64,000 bases of DNA, taken from Epiperipatus broadwayi. Lineage: Eukaryota; Onychophora; Udeonychophora; Euonychophora; Peripatidae. This document shows positions 1-14,590 of this stretch, in pieces (the stretch's first letter is position 1; every line of letters starts with the position of its first letter). A model generated the notes under the pieces. The model worked only from the letters and a program-made list of their open reading frames with translations. It was not told where the DNA came from and did no database searches. A program made the position numbers and the translations under genes. The DNA lies in assembly GCA_028023455.1 (NCBI GenBank), contig JAQFVV010000014.1, forward strand, positions 4,777,336 through 4,841,335. The letters are read 5' to 3'.

Positions 1-642
1 TATATGAAAATGGAAAAATTAGAAATAAAAACAATGTATGTCACTACTATATGTACTGAGTATTGAAAATTAAATTGGAATAATATGTGCAGTTAAGTTC
101 AACATCAGCTTTAAAATTTCTATGAATTTAAATGAATTGATCAGTAATACAAAAAAATTAGATAAATGGAACAGCCTAATGCCACATATATGATGGCATA
201 TAGTCAATTACATTGCACCATATATGTATTATAGAAAAATAAACCAAATTTGGTGACAACAATATTTGCTTATATATATAAAAAACTAAAACTAATTTAA
301 TAAATGCATCTCTATTTTATAATCTTGAAAAGAAATATGGACATGGGTTATTCTGGTATTGTTGAAATGGTTTGTGAAGAAAGAAATAATAGAAAGTTGA
401 TTTATTGCATATGTGATGAATCAAAGAACCAATAGCATTCAAATAAGCAAAAAAAAAAGTTTTTTTTTTTTAATTTTTAGTAGCAAAATAGTGTTGTTTT
501 TTGATAGTCATGATTATGACCCTAATGCATCAAAAGTATACTTGGTTTTTTAAAATTAGTTTTATTCCTTATTCTCTGTTATAGTGTATTTGTAATGTAT
601 ATATATCTTCCATATCTACATATATACAAGAAATAAATATAC

Positions 643-765
643 CTTTTTAAAAATTCTATCAATTACATCAAACTTTTTGGCTTCATCTGGTAGCTGAATT
701 CGAATATCTCCACCTATAAAAATGGCTTCCAAATACATCCATTTTCTTTGAACAACCATCCATAT
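643..765 (-). CDS. Dynein axonemal heavy chain exon (WMYLEAIFIGGDI block)
   Basis: This internal exon of 123 nt encodes 41 residues, starting IWMVVQRKWMYLEAIF and ending DVIDRIFKK. Dynein heavy chains are the motor ATPases of ciliary and flagellar arms. This segment lies in the N-terminal tail/linker region, upstream of the AAA ring. The block VQRKWMYLE.IFIGGDIR.QLP.EAKKFD is a hallmark of axonemal heavy chains. On the minus strand a 3' splice site (a T-rich tract then TTTAAAG) precedes it at 766 and a donor AAG|GTATAT follows at 642. Its phase 0 start joins exactly to the exon ending VDDM...LIDEVVE at 41553, giving VVE-IWMVVQ as in family members. The intron between them is about 40.8 kb. 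The continuation of the gene lies below position 1, outside the window. Subtype (DNAH10-like) is inferred from motif memory; assignment to dynein itself is secure. Confidence 0.95.
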
Positions 766-3700
766 CTTTAAAAATAAAAAGAAATTGCTTTATAAAGTTA
801 ATAACTTTTACTTAAGTTTAAAAAAAAAAAAAAACCAAAAAAAAAAAAAAATCTTCAGTCTTAAAAAGATAAAAAAAAAAAAAAAATCTAAAATAAGAAA
901 TTTATTAATTTGTATAAATATAAGTTAGAAAAATAAATAGTGATTAAAAGCAAGAATAAAAAACAACTTTGAAATTAAGTCAAATTGTTTTGTCAAAGAA
1001 AATTTGACCATTGTCAATTCTTTGCAGATGTACTGTCAATTGTAATTTGACACAGTAATTACTTATAATACACTCAATAATTAATGGGGACAGGTTAAGT
1101 TTATTACATTCTTTCCTATGCAATTTTATTTAAAAGAATTAATTGATTATATAATTATTTGCTCTAGGTGTTGGATTAAGATATAACAGAATGAATCCTG
1201 GATTATGAATCATTTAAAATGCATATGGCATTTATAATCAGTTATATTTTATGAATCAGCCCCTGTATCCACGTATACAGTCCATTGACCCACCCATTCA
1301 CACACAATCATAACAATAGTAAATGAGACAATATTCCTCAAATTTGATGCTTTGATATTGACATTAAGATAGATAATTTATCGTTCTATCAATATAAATC
1401 CACAATCGAATAAATAATCACATTATTTATTAGAACAAACTAATTTTATGAGTTATGTAGAATTAATGAATGTTCTAAATAGAACTACTAATACATGTGG
1501 TTGTAAAAAGAGAATGCCCTTGGATACTGGCACCGCTATTTCTCTGTGATCAAATCTCACACATATATATTTGAAATGACATTTTAAACCACTATACTTT
1601 TTCTTAATAAATATCAAAGACATTTAATGACATAAATGTTTAACGCGTAATTTAATGGTCTGGTGCCATTAGCTTCCATTTAAAAAATATTTTAATATTA
1701 TCACACATGAACAATGTCACTTTTATATAGGCATCAGCAAGTATATATACATAAATCGCAATGACCAAATGCATTCCCCAATTAACGATTAACTCTTAAT
1801 TTACTCAATTAATAGGCAATAAAAGCCTATTACATAAATGTGATGCAATTTGGAACTACAATTAAATACTATTTCCATGTGTGAATTGTGAGAAGTTAGA
1901 AAGTACTCTTGTGGTACAGGTACACATTAAAATAAAAAAAAATCAGGTTTTTCTTGAGTACACTTTTTTTAATAGACAATTTTTAAATTATTTTTTTAAA
2001 AAATAGTAAGCAAAAGGACAAATGATGAAAATAATTTCAGAGCTACACCTTTCAATGATAATCTTTACATAACAATGTACCAATAATAATAATAAAAATA
2101 ATTACTTACTTTATTCCTTTTTTGCATAGAAAGATAAATTAAACAAAGAACTTATAAATTAAATGAATATATGGATTAGTAACTAAAAGAGATATTTTTA
2201 ATTAATATTAAAACCTACTATAAACACTTATATACTTTAATATATATATATGTTTTTATACACGATCTCTTCATTTTACAAATATATATATATAAAATAA
2301 CATTAATATTTTCCCTATGATTTCATTATTTTTGTAAAAATGCAAATATAACTACAAATTAAACTAGAAAATTATTTTACAGAATAAAAAAGATAAATGT
2401 TGAAACGTAATTCTACACTTTTTTGTATCATCTCTTAATCAATCATTTAATACAGGCAATTTCCTTTGAAATATTAATCTCAATAAGTTCACTTTCATAT
2501 CTTTATTTCTATAATTAAAGCTGCACTGGTATTCATATATTAAATTGGAAAGCTCTTTTGTATTTCATTATTCTGTTATGCCTAAAGATTTATAATCACT
2601 CTTTTTTAAAGTAGACTCATATATACCTAATTTGGTCATTTTATTTTAAGTATTATATATCACAATTTTTTTTCTTGTCTTTATATAAATCCAGCAATAA
2701 ATAAATTTAGTTGCCTTTTTTCCCTTAAAATATTTAAATGAAGTTCATTATCTGAGTATGTATTTACATGCTGCATGTATGTCTTTACTCTTTAGCAATT
2801 TTTGAAGAAATATTTATTCCAACACAATTTTTCCGGGCTTTTATTTAGCATGATGATAAAGAAATATTTTCCTTGTAAGCTGAGCCATTGTTAAAATAAC
2901 ATAATTTAGCAGACTGAATATAAAAAAACTTTAAAACAAAAGTATTATGTTATAACTTTAAACTTTTTTAAAGACAATTTTAAAACAACTTTCTTTAAAA
3001 CTAAAAAATTGAATAACACTTTTTTAAAACAATTTCAGGTGGATCACATTTTTTATTCTTCAGCAAATTAGATATTTAACAAATAAAACTTGATTTTTTA
3101 ATATATATTTTGAATGCAATACACAGGGTGACCCAAAACTAACCAGAATTTTGTAATAAAAAATTGTATATTTATTTTTAGGTGTTGCAAATTGAACCAC
3201 TTTAAAAAGTATAGTCTACGTAATGTAATGCACAAGTCTAAACCAGTTTGTCACTTTTTGAAATAGTCCAAAAACACTTGCAAAATAATGTGTTGTAAAT
3301 CTTCTGTCACCCCCCCCCCCCATTCTAATACTGAAAAAAAAATTGAGACATTTTTTTCATTTGAGAGATTTAAAAAAATTGCATGGGGTGGGATCCAGTT
3401 AATATGGCTGATGAATAAGCTGGGTCATACTGAATTTAATTAAAGTGTTTCACACTCAAGGCTTTGAGAGATGACACTATTGAGGTGGAGTTTGCACTCT
3501 TTTCTTTGCACAAATTGGGTTGTTTATATTTTATCACATCATGTAAATGTTTCAGAATTTGCAGGTAAAATGTCTGAACTAAATCTGAGAGAATGTGCTA
3601 CCTGTGTCAAAAAAAATCAGTGTTAATTCAAACATTTTAACCATTATAAAAAAATAATCAAATACATAAAATGCACTTTAGAAAATGGTGCTAGGTGTAA

Positions 3701-4125
3701 CCACAATTTCACACAGCAATGTCATTTGAAAGATTGATGCAGAAGGGTTTCTGCAAGAAATATGTAACAGCAAAAGTACATATTACAACAGGGGTTCCCC
3801 CTCATATAAAGAAATGTTTTAGCAAGAAAAAAAAACATTTTTTGTAATCACAGATTCTTTAGAATTTACTAAAAGTCAAACAATGATAAAATTAATATTT
3901 TATATTATATTTTGATTAAAAAATAATTATAAAATAATTGATTCAAAATTACATATACATGCACAGATACCACTCTATCTTTCACGTGTGTATATATTTT
4001 AAGGATATATTTAATGTTAATAACTAAAACTTAAAACAACAAAGAAAATAATTATTAATTTTAGTCAATCAACTATCAATTGGTTGTTATAAAGTAATAG
4101 TGGGACTATGAATTTAATATATATA

Positions 4126-5160
4126 CACATGGGTCTCGTTTTATGCGGATTATTTTAATGCGATTTTGAAGTTCTGCGATTCATGTTTGTTCTTAATATT
4201 TTTTATATTTTACTATATTTATTAGATATCAAGAAATTTAAATTATTAATAACTTATTTTGACTTGAAATACTTTTTTTTCATCCTGCAGTGGATTAATA
4301 ATGGTTGATAATAATGATGATGAATGTGAATATGGCTTGAAGCTGTATTTATAATAAATAACCTACTTATACTAATGAGTAAATAATAATAATAATAGAT
4401 TTATTTATGCTTACATATAAAAATATCACAATAAATATTCAAAAATTTTAAACTATTAAAATGTATTTTGTTATGCAGATTTTTAAAATAAATAACGAAG
4501 ATTTTATGATTTATAAACTGAAAATATTTCTAATGATAATGTATAATCTTTTTGTTTTGATTACAATATCATTTTTTTAATATAGAAACAAAATGTGAAC
4601 ATTTAAAATTTATTTCAGTAGTAAAAATCAATTGTCAACAGAAAACCATTAACACAGCACAAGACTGAAATTGGCACTAGTTGTGTAAATCGGATGGAGC
4701 AGAATATGGGAAAACTTAGAGTGGGGAATGGAAAATAAAGTGGCTAACAAGTTTCTCTGGGCATAATTGCTGAGAGATTCTTGACTTTATTCAAGGAGAA
4801 GCTACATCACATCACATCAACAAATCTGATTTCTTACCAGTTTACAAATGAACCGCATATCATCAAAAAATACTTATGAAAAAATGTCAAATTAAATACT
4901 TAGTTAATAAAAAAAAGTAAAAAAAGTTTGTCTTGTACCAATTTTTTTCAAATATTTGATATTTTTTATTAGTCATACTTTATTTTTTTTAATGCAAATT
5001 TTAAAGTAATTTTTTCTTGTTGCTTTGCTTTTGTGCAAATTCTGAAAATTACAGGCCCTATCCCCCATTTTTCAAGGTAAATTAAGTCTATTTTTGTGTG
5101 ATTTTTTTTAATGCAGGTTTTCTGTGGAACCTATCTACCACATAAAATGAGACCCAGGTG
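4126..5160 (+). mobile_element. Tc1/mariner-type non-autonomous element, copy 1
   Basis: Bounded by inverted termini reading CACATGGGTCTCGTTTTATG at the left and the complement of CACCTGGGTCTCATTTTATG at the right, flanked on both sides by TA. The terminus family and TA duplication are shared with the copies at 17.3, 21.1 and 30.3 kb. No transposase frame is visible, so it is a MITE-like element mobilised in trans. This copy is shorter (1035 bp) and lacks the internal palindrome seen in the others. TA duplication and long A+T-rich termini fit the Tc1/mariner/pogo group. Confidence 0.85.
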
Positions 5161-5745
5161 TATGTACTTATGAGCCTTATCTTCTCTTGGAAACATTCTT
5201 ATTTTTTTTAAATATATAAATAACACCAGCTTAACATGGATTCATCTGGTACATTGTCTCTTTCTCCATGAAAGACAAATTTATTTTTTACTGATATTTC
5301 CATGAATTCATTTATTCATTTTTCATTATGGTTACTTTTTGATCTCACCTTTGGATGCAACCCTTTTATTTGTAACAAGACTTTAAATTTTTTGCACCAT
5401 ATAATGATTTATCTTATTTATTATAAAGGGATTGTTATAATGTGCTTGGATAATTTCAAATGGTCATTTAAAAAGCTTGCAAAATATCTTACTGGTATGT
5501 TCTCTCCATTTTGCAGACCTGTGAGATTCTCACAAACATTCATTCACTAATACTGACTGAATCCATGTAAGTAATTATATATTCAATTTTTAATTAATCT
5601 CCAAATGCATCCAAATTTCTCCTCAGAGTTTGCCAACCTTTATAGGAAAGAACTTCCTAATAAAGTCTTCTGATATTTATCTGAAATATTTTTCACTACA
5701 ACCTTTAATCAAATATATCAAATTTATTGAGCGCAAGCAAATAAT

Positions 5746-6043
5746 ATTATAATAACATGAAAGGCTTAAACCTTCAAAACCTGCACCTTAAACATGCTAA
5801 CATACAGCCAATCAGATGTAATAATAACTTCACGTGGACCTTTTAATTCTGAAACACAAGTCAGAACTATCAGAAAAAGATGGGCCCCACCTTTTTTTGG
5901 GGGTCCCATCTTTTTCTGATAGTTCTGACTTGTGTTTCAGAATTAAGAGGACCACATGCAGTTATTATTACATCTGATTGGCTGTACGTTAGTATGTTTA
6001 AGGCACAGGTTTTGAAGGTTTAAGCCTTTCACGTTATTATAAT
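5746..6043. mobile_element. 298-bp near-perfect palindromic MITE-like element
   Basis: The left arm starts ATTATAATAACATGAAAGGC and is mirrored by the right arm ending GCCTTTCACGTTATTATAAT. Arms of about 140 bp pair with few mismatches around a spacer at about 5889-5903 (CACCTTTTTTTGGGGG). No open frame and no obvious target duplication. A foldback element of this type is normally mobilised in trans; the superfamily cannot be assigned. Confidence 0.8.
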
Positions 6044-6788
6044 CTTTAATCAAGTAATTTTGATCTCATTTCTAGCCTAACTAGCCAGTTCTATTGTGAG
6101 ATAATAGGCAAATGCCTATCCTGGTTGGGAGGGGCTTTCTTTACTCTTATTTTTTTTTTTCTATTGGGATTCTTGAATCTCTCATACATTGAAATACAAT
6201 ATATATTATTGATGCTATCTATTTAGCATTGTCTCATATACTTTTTCTTATTCTGGATTCTAAGTCACCTAAATTTGTTGTGCTGAAGAGTTTGTTACAT
6301 ACTATATTATGCACCTATAAGCTGTATCCTTTATTTTGCACCTATAAGTTGCGAGAATAAATCATTATTGAGAAGATTATATCAAACAGTATAAATAATT
6401 TACACCTCACTCAAAAAATGCAGTTAGGATTCTCAATTTTGAGAATGATTGCAGAAAGATAGTGTTAAAATTTTCACAGTAATCTGGAAAATACATTTCT
6501 TTGGATATTTGGTATTATATTATGACCTATTTTTTCTTTAAACAAAAATTTTACAAGGTCATATAATGGTTAAACTCCATAGATACTGGCCTTGTAAACA
6601 ATAAGTACCATCAATTTTTGGCAGCTTCCAAAGATAATTCCAGGCCACTGCAACTTTTCATTCTGTCTTCTAGCACAATAAAAATAACTCTTCTAAACTT
6701 TCTAAATAGTCCTTAGTTTTTTCACTATCTCACTCTGAATTCTAATATCCTAATAAAATTGTCAGCTAATGTTAGATCTTTCATGGAT

Positions 6789-7990
6789 TTATACCTTCAA
6801 ATTAATTCCTTGTAAATTATCTTGGTTTTCATTTCTTTTCTGGTTCATAATTTTATTAGCTTCTTTTGGAGTAAATGTTCCTATTAACTGATATAATAAA
6901 GAAAAGTCTAAGTTTAGAATAAGTAGGTCTCCCACTTCTATTTCTGTTTGTTTTATTTGAAACTTACTGAGCTTTTTATGAATAAAAGTTTGGATTATCT
7001 GTGTATTCCTGTAATAACTTCTCTCTAAATTTTGTATGTTAAATTGATAGGATTCCAATGGTGTTTCTTTTTTACCAATGGATTGATTAATATGTTAATG
7101 TTTGTCTGAAAATCTGTGATGATGGCATTTTAATATTAATCATTTGTTGGACTATTGAATGCCATTAAAACAAGCAAATCTCTCCATGTGATGTTTAGTG
7201 GTTTAATACTATTAAAAGTCTTTAGAAATATTTTAAACTTTATTTAAACGTTCCAAAAAACACAGGTGAATAAATTTGGAAAGTTTAAATTTTGTCTAAA
7301 GACCTTCAAAATTTAAGATTAGATGAAGGAAATAGCATAACAAGTAATTAATGACTAATAGGTTATATATTTTCCACTGACTTTTTCATGCTTTCTTTCC
7401 TTTTCTTTACCTAAAATTTATTAAAACTTAGATCTTGTTTCAAGATATTGAGTTCTTGACCCATTTGATCTTTATCTTCAATAAGTGCTCAAAGCACTCT
7501 TTCACAGTGCTATTATTCCATCTCTTTGTTTATTCTTGGCACATTTGCATTCTTTTTTACTTTTTCTCTGGATTTTTAAAACACTTCTTTTTTTATGCTT
7601 TTTTAGAATCTCACTCATTATTTTCTTCTATCATTTGAATATTTATCTTGACATTATTTAACTTAAAATCTTAATTGCATAGATTTTGTTTAAGAAAATC
7701 TTCCATTTTTCTTATTTATCCTTTAAACTTTCCATCCTGTTCTCTATATATTTTTGACTTCTATTTTCATTTTGAAATCCATTTTAACCTGCTAATGATT
7801 CTTTGCCATAATTTCAAATTTCTTTTTTATTTTTGCTCTATCTTTTCTACATACATCTGATTTTGCTTCATACTTTTTTAATATTACTTTCATCTGCTTT
7901 ACATTTTTCTTTATACTGGTGTTGTTCTTTTCTGTAGTTTCCTTTAATATCTTTAATAATTTTCATATAGGGTTATTAATTACTTCTAAA
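6789..7990 (-). pseudogene. Possible decayed Lys/Glu-rich coding remnant
   Basis: Minus-strand translation from 7990 downward gives a broken, charged, helix-like sequence (for example KQNQMYVEKIEQK and QDGKFKG) with several stops. An 89-codon open frame follows at 7058-6789. The composition resembles coiled-coil gag/ORF1-like proteins of retroelements, but no diagnostic motif is present. It could equally be chance in A+T-rich DNA. A short segment at 7186-7212 (ATGTTTAGTGGTTTAATACT) resembles the end of the palindromic repeat at 47.3-48.5 kb. Confidence 0.2.
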
Positions 7991-10900
7991 TTTTCTATTT
8001 TATAGTAAACTGTAAATAAAGTAATACTGAATTAATCAAAACTATCTATTATTAAACTTTATAAAGACCTATCAGGAACTATTATACAATTCAGAAGTAT
8101 CCATCAATATCAGATCCTTATTATCAGACAATGACTTTCTCAGTATATATCCTTTATTTAACACGAACAATTTTATTTTATTTGTCTGCATGAATGCTCT
8201 TTTTTAAGTGTCTTGATACTTATTAATTGTTCCTTTTGGGTTTTCTTTACATAATGCTAAATGGTCTTAATAGCATTCTAATGCCAAAATAATTTAATTA
8301 AATTTTATTCTAATGCTAAATTATTTAGTCAAATCATTGTTTTGACACCAAAGAATGCAACAGAAGAGCTCTTGAGTAATAGATTATTTATTATTCAGAT
8401 GAGATTGTATTTATTCTTCACCACATATACAGCCATTAAAAAAATACCTGAGTATACAGATACATATCTACTAATATAGTTTTACTATGAAGTTAATTGA
8501 CATGAATTCCTCAAATTTGTATCCCTGATATAGATATCAGTGGTACAATATATAACTTATAATAAAGAATAAATAACATGTCATACACTAATGATATAGA
8601 ATTTATAACACATTTTCCATTACATCTTAATTCAACACCTAAAGCAAGTTATCATATGATAAATTATTTTTTTCACATAAATTGCTATATAAAATGATAT
8701 AAAGTAGTGAATACATTATAAGTGATCCTTAGACGTTTTTAAATTTCAGGTTAATAGATTAATAATAATAATAAAAATAATTTTATAGCTACAATTTTCA
8801 GGGACAAAGCTTACATAACCACATAAATTGTATATATATAACATACCTAGTGTCAACAACGATAATAATTTGATGAAAATTATATTATTACTTTTTTGGC
8901 AATACAATTTGAATTATAAATGCAGGGGAAGAAACTTTATTTGGTGGCTACTGTGAGAATATAATGAAGAAATTCGGGATAAAATATCTTATTAGATGAC
9001 TACTATGAATATAATGAATATTCCTCCAGAATCGAATTGCACACATGTATCTTAGGTCAAATTTAATTTGTAGTAATGCTTATTTCATCATCAAAAAAAT
9101 GTGTATAAAAAATTATTTCTGATATTTTAGTTTTTACTTTAAAATCTTTTTAAATAAAATTTATATCACTACACTAAAGTCTGTAATGATATCTAACATG
9201 CCAAGCTAAATAAAAACAACGTCCTAAAAAGTTAAATCTCTTGGAAAAAAATCTATTATCATCGCTCTAAAATGAAATAGGTGAAAATCTTTTTGCATAT
9301 GCTGGAATAAGTACATTTTCAAAAAAATTATTCTAGAAAAAAATGTACATGTAAAACAAATAAATTTTATTTTACTCTTTAAAAAAAAAAAAGGATATCA
9401 ACAAAATTCACTTAATTCTTTGCATGATTTTTTTTTAAAGGAAAAAAGATGAATCAGTACTTCATATTTAAAATAAAATATTCAAATTGTGTCTGTACCA
9501 GACTGCAACAAAAAATTAATAATGTAAACTGAGAAAACATTCATTGGATCTATTAGATTCAACATAATAATAAAAATATAAATACACTTCTTTATTAAAT
9601 TTGTAAATAAAACTTCAGCCTTGATTATTGAAACTAAAATGTAAACTGGAATTTATTGCACTAAATATTTCTATGACAGTTGTTTATATTATAATCCAAT
9701 GAATAATTTTAAAAAAAAAAGTGCAATTAAAGAATAATCTTAAACATAGTGGCACCTTATTTAAACAGAAAGAAAAGCTTAATTATTTTATATATTAACT
9801 TTTTATAAAATAGTTATGCAATTTAATTATGATTACAATTGTATTAGAACAAAAAAAAAATAGCCAAAGTATATAATGAAAATTATTATTATTAGTTTTG
9901 TATTTTCTTATAAAAGGGAGAGATCGTGGATGCAAGAAATATACATTAGAAAATATACATGTTAATGAAACTAATATTAGCTAATCTTAAACTAATAATT
10001 CATATGTGTGCACAAATCTTAAATTATTGATTTATTTGCTTTTTTATGTCAAGGAAGAAATAAAGTAATTTCTCACAGATTATTATTATCGTTATTGTCC
10101 TTAGGAGTTATTTGGACATTATAGTAGCTAAGAATATGGGAGCAAGAAATCTTTCGAAAGCGCTCAGCTACTCAGCTAATAAAACATTTTTCGATATACA
10201 CTAGCTTCATTATCTGCGCATACAGCACATATATATAGTATATTTTTTTTTTTGTATTTTTGTCTTTCCTTAATCAGTTTAATTAATTGAATATTAAAGC
10301 AATTTATATTTGAACAGGATTTAAACCTGATATCTGATTTTAATATATAATTATACCCTAAGAGCACTTTTTGAATTCTCGTGATTCAAATATCAAGACT
10401 ATTTAATTTTGGATCCCAAATGTATCTCATTCATATTGTCATTAGTATATATTGTTTATTACGTAAATCAAAAGTAGACTGTTATCTGTGAAAAATTTAG
10501 GATTATCATCATTGATGTATTGCTATTTATTGCTGTCAGGCAAAAATAATATGATTGTAAAATGTAGTACTAAATATTTTGCAAGCAGAATTAATGGCAC
10601 CAGTTTACTAAGATATATTTTAAAATAGTCATACTACTTAATTAATGTATTTGATTTTATTTATCTGAGAAGATCAGTATTAATAATTACATGTGGAAGA
10701 ATATGCATGTGTCGATTCTGGAAAGAAATTCATTATGTTATGATGATCTTCCATCCAACTGAAGCATTATCTACTCTCTTTTTAATAACATTTGTCCCAA
10801 GCACATTTACTAATAGTAATATATTTATTATTTATTAGTCCTACATGAATTTATAAAATTAATTTGCTTATAAGAAATATCTACATTTTTAATTATGAAT

Positions 10901-11000
10901 TTAGGTTGGCTTTACAATTAGAATAATTCATTTAGTGTTTAGATCAAGGTTATCAATTTTAAAGGGTACTGACTCATTTAGCATATGGAAAAATTTGTGG

Positions 11001-11002
<2 letters not shown>

Positions 11003-11054
<52 letters not shown>
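11003..11054. repeat. (AT)n microsatellite
   Basis: About 26 uninterrupted AT units in intronic DNA. Confidence 0.95.
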
Positions 11055-11056
<2 letters not shown>

Positions 11057-13484
11057 TAATGGCTCTGTCATAATATATAACTTATGATGAAGAATATAGC
11101 CCACCTCATCTACAATATTATAAGTTATGTATGAACCAAGGCATATTATGTTAATGTTTTTCTGTGGAAGTTGATCTGAAATAATTAATTTTTTATATAA
11201 AGATTTGCTTCAGATATTGAATTATATTTGAATAACAGTTCTATTCATGTGGCTATAATGAGATTTCTTCAATATTTTTCTGTTTACACAGATCATTTAT
11301 TAAACCTATCACTCTTATAACTATCTCAATTGTTCATAGTTTAAAAAGATATATTGCACATAAATATTCTAAAATTTTGTTTTTATTTAAATTATTTTAT
11401 ACTTAAAAACTTATTTATTAATAATAATTAATAATCAAAAAGCAAACATATGAAAAGTCACAGAAATATATAAGTTTATTATTGATTTGTATGCTAAGTT
11501 GTAGAAAGTATAATTATATATTTTCAATCTTCTCACTAAAACTGCAATATTAAAAATAAATGAACAAATAATTAAATTTATTATAATTTAATATCACACA
11601 GCAAAAAATAAAAAAAAACATCCCTTATTGAAAATTACAACTTTTACATTACTTATTTTTTCAAGGGATTTAAATAAAAAAATGAAATTTGATAATTTGG
11701 TATAATTTGTTGATTTTTTCCAAAATGAGAAAAATTTTCCCTGTTTGACAAGTAAATGGCAGAAATAAATGACAAATATGGAAAAATAATCGGATAGATT
11801 GCATTACAAATCATATAAGGACTATGTAAAACTTTTCCCCTATAATATATATATCCAGAAGCAATTTTTTTTCACTCTACTGTAAAGCAATCAAAACAAA
11901 CCTTATCAAATTTTACTAAATGAATATAATTCTAATTAAATACAGACATAGTGTACAGGTAGTGTAACAATCAATATTTTGAAATAATTCCTATTTGATG
12001 CCACTAATGCAGAATAATAATGCTAATTATTTGAATGGATTTCAATCTACTTTATGGGCACCTAACTGCTTTCTACTATCCTCAATGCTGTTCTAATGCT
12101 AACTGATACAAATTTATAAATTAAGGCTGATCTTACTAATCAACTGTTATGATCAATTACACAGGTTATGATATTAATATGCAATAGGTAATAAAATATA
12201 ATTGTAAAATACAGGGATTCACATCTGTATATGGTAAGATTATATATCTAAGATAAAAATAAAACTTCTGAAGTGTATATAGCATACAGTATATTAGCAC
12301 TCATGTACATATCACTCCACAACACGTATAAAAGGGATCATCTACTGCAAATCATTGTTTAAACAAAATAATGATTGTAAGGGATCAGCAGTCACAAATC
12401 TTGTTACAATCACTTAATACTATCATGTAACAAAAAACACTTATTTATAATTGTTAATAAAGAATATATAAATTACTATTCATAACATGAATTGATTGAT
12501 ACTAGCCATACATTCTTATCAATAATAAGAATTCAAATACAAGAGAACTACAATCTAGCTAGTTTATGCAACAGCCTTGCCTCCCCTTCATAATTTGAAA
12601 TTTTTCCTGATTTAACATATTATTATTAACTAAATAAAGTGTAAATAAACTAATATATACCCTTTAATATTATGGCAAGTGATTGCAATTACAAGATAAT
12701 TGCCTTTTTATAAACTATTTTATTACCATTAGCACCAACTAAATTGTGGCAGAAACTACAATCTCTTGCCATACCTGCTCATAAGCAGATTAATTACATA
12801 ACTATTCATTAACATATTCTATTAGATAGGAGGCAATAATTAATTAAAGATTAGTTTAAAGTTTAAACTTATTTTTGCAAAAGGTTAGGTTGTCTTTAGC
12901 TATTGGCTGAATTAATTTTTAAAACCATAGCTATGGTGGATGAAGGTTTAAATCACTATTTCACATTCATTTTGGATGTGCAGATATCATTTAAGTCTTG
13001 CTGTGGTGATTAATTCTTCCTGTAGTACTGAACAGCAGCATTTTTTTCCTTCTAAGATGGATACATAATGAACACATGTTCAAATAGTTTATTCTGTTGT
13101 TGAAGGTTTATTTGATGGGACTCAGCAATGGATTTTTGACCTGTTCTTTGTCAGCTTGACAGAGCAAAATAGATAATGGCTTCTATACCTTTGTAGAGTA
13201 GACTTATTGAAACTAGCAGATAAAATTAATTAAAGCAGAATAATAATAATGGCAGAATTGTAATCACTAACAGAATAATAATCACTGGCAGGATCAAGAG
13301 ACTAATCATAATGAATACAAAATCAAAAGAGAATACTCATTAATGTAATTTCCAGCACTATTTATATAGTATAAAGCTATCTTATCAGTAGAATTCAGAT
13401 TGATCTCTTGCAATTTGGATACTCCAATCTATTGTACCGGTCAAAACATGTTTATCCATCTAACATGAGCTGGAACTCACCAAC

Positions 13485-13600
13485 CGTTCTTCAAACCCAG
13501 TCAAGCCCGAGATTTAGGTCAGGGACCAGCCCGAATTCGAACCCACTCGCTAAGCCCCAGATCAAACACCTAATGGATAACATAATAGTGATGGCACATG
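13485..13600 (-). repeat. tRNA-derived SINE-like fragment
   Basis: On the minus strand the sequence GAGTGGGTTCGAATTCGGG (about 13532-13550) contains a B box matching GGTTCGANNC. About 30-40 bases upstream lies TTAGGTGTTTGATC, which resembles the D-arm part of a tRNA. The stretch is richer in G+C than its surroundings. No A-tail or target duplication could be delimited, so the element limits are approximate. A plus-strand open frame across it is incidental. Confidence 0.5.
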
Positions 13601-14452
13601 AGAATTAATCTTAAATCCGGCTGACTAGCAAAACTGAGCAAACAATAAAACATCTATTACTATGACTAAACTAAAATATATATAAGTATGGCTGTACTTT
13701 TGGAAGTGTAGAAAAGAGGAATTCGAACTACTCAAATAAGTTAGACAATAAAATATAGTTTAATATATTGACAAATTATTTACATACATTTATAAATTAA
13801 TTGCAAACATTAGTATGTGCGTGAATGAGCAAGCGGTAGATAATTACATAGTGTCATTCATGCTATTATTTCTCATATGCTCTTTATTAGCTAAATAATA
13901 TATTATAAATAACACACATCTTTGGTGGGTCCAATACTAAGATGCCAATCGATTATTAGAAAGAATTTACATAATATTGCTATTAACGCTTTGGATTATG
14001 GTTCTGAAACATGCTAACTAACATTATTACTATGGGGAGCGTTCTGAGATTCATTACAGATATAATACAAACTATTTTCACGCCATTACGGTAGTGAAAA
14101 TAAATAAAATACATTTGAAAACAGATTTGATTATATGATACAATACTTAATGAAAATTCTTTCAATTAGTGCTGGTAAAAAGAATGTTTTATTTTCCCCA
14201 AGGCAGATAGATACTCTTGAATACAGAAATAAGTTACGATGGTGGGACTGTATAAGACTGAAATAAATTTAATTAATAAAATAGAAGTAGTTGGCATTTA
14301 TATATATTTTAAGTAGAGTGCAATTTTAATATTAGAGCATTAAAACTGGGTCATGAAGCAAAAGAAATAAATATATGAAGAAGTTTGTAGTGCTGACATT
14401 ATAACCAAGAAATAACAGGAAAAGTTGTGCTTCTGGACAAAAGATGAAGTGG

Positions 14453-14590
14453 ATGGGCATAGTGTGTGCCAGACTTAGGGATCACTGCCAGTGGCCTTTT
14501 ATACAAAGAAAGAATATGCATAGCATGTGCCAGACTTAGGGATCACTGCCAGAGGCATTTGGAATCTATGGGTTCGAACTTGTCTCAACC
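14453..14590 (+). repeat. Short tandem duplication with B-box-like motif
   Basis: The segment GTGTGCCAGACTTAGGGATC at about 14461 recurs 63 bp later as CATGTGCCAGACTTAGGGAT, with both copies followed by CACTGCCAG. A GGGTTCGAACTTG motif follows near 14572. It may be a rearranged SINE; no A box was found. Confidence 0.4.

Noticed and set aside
3123-3800. CAGGGTGACCCAAAACTAAC, reminiscent of a mariner/IS630-type terminus
   Set aside because: No matching inverted end or transposase remnant was found, so the similarity is too short to support an element.
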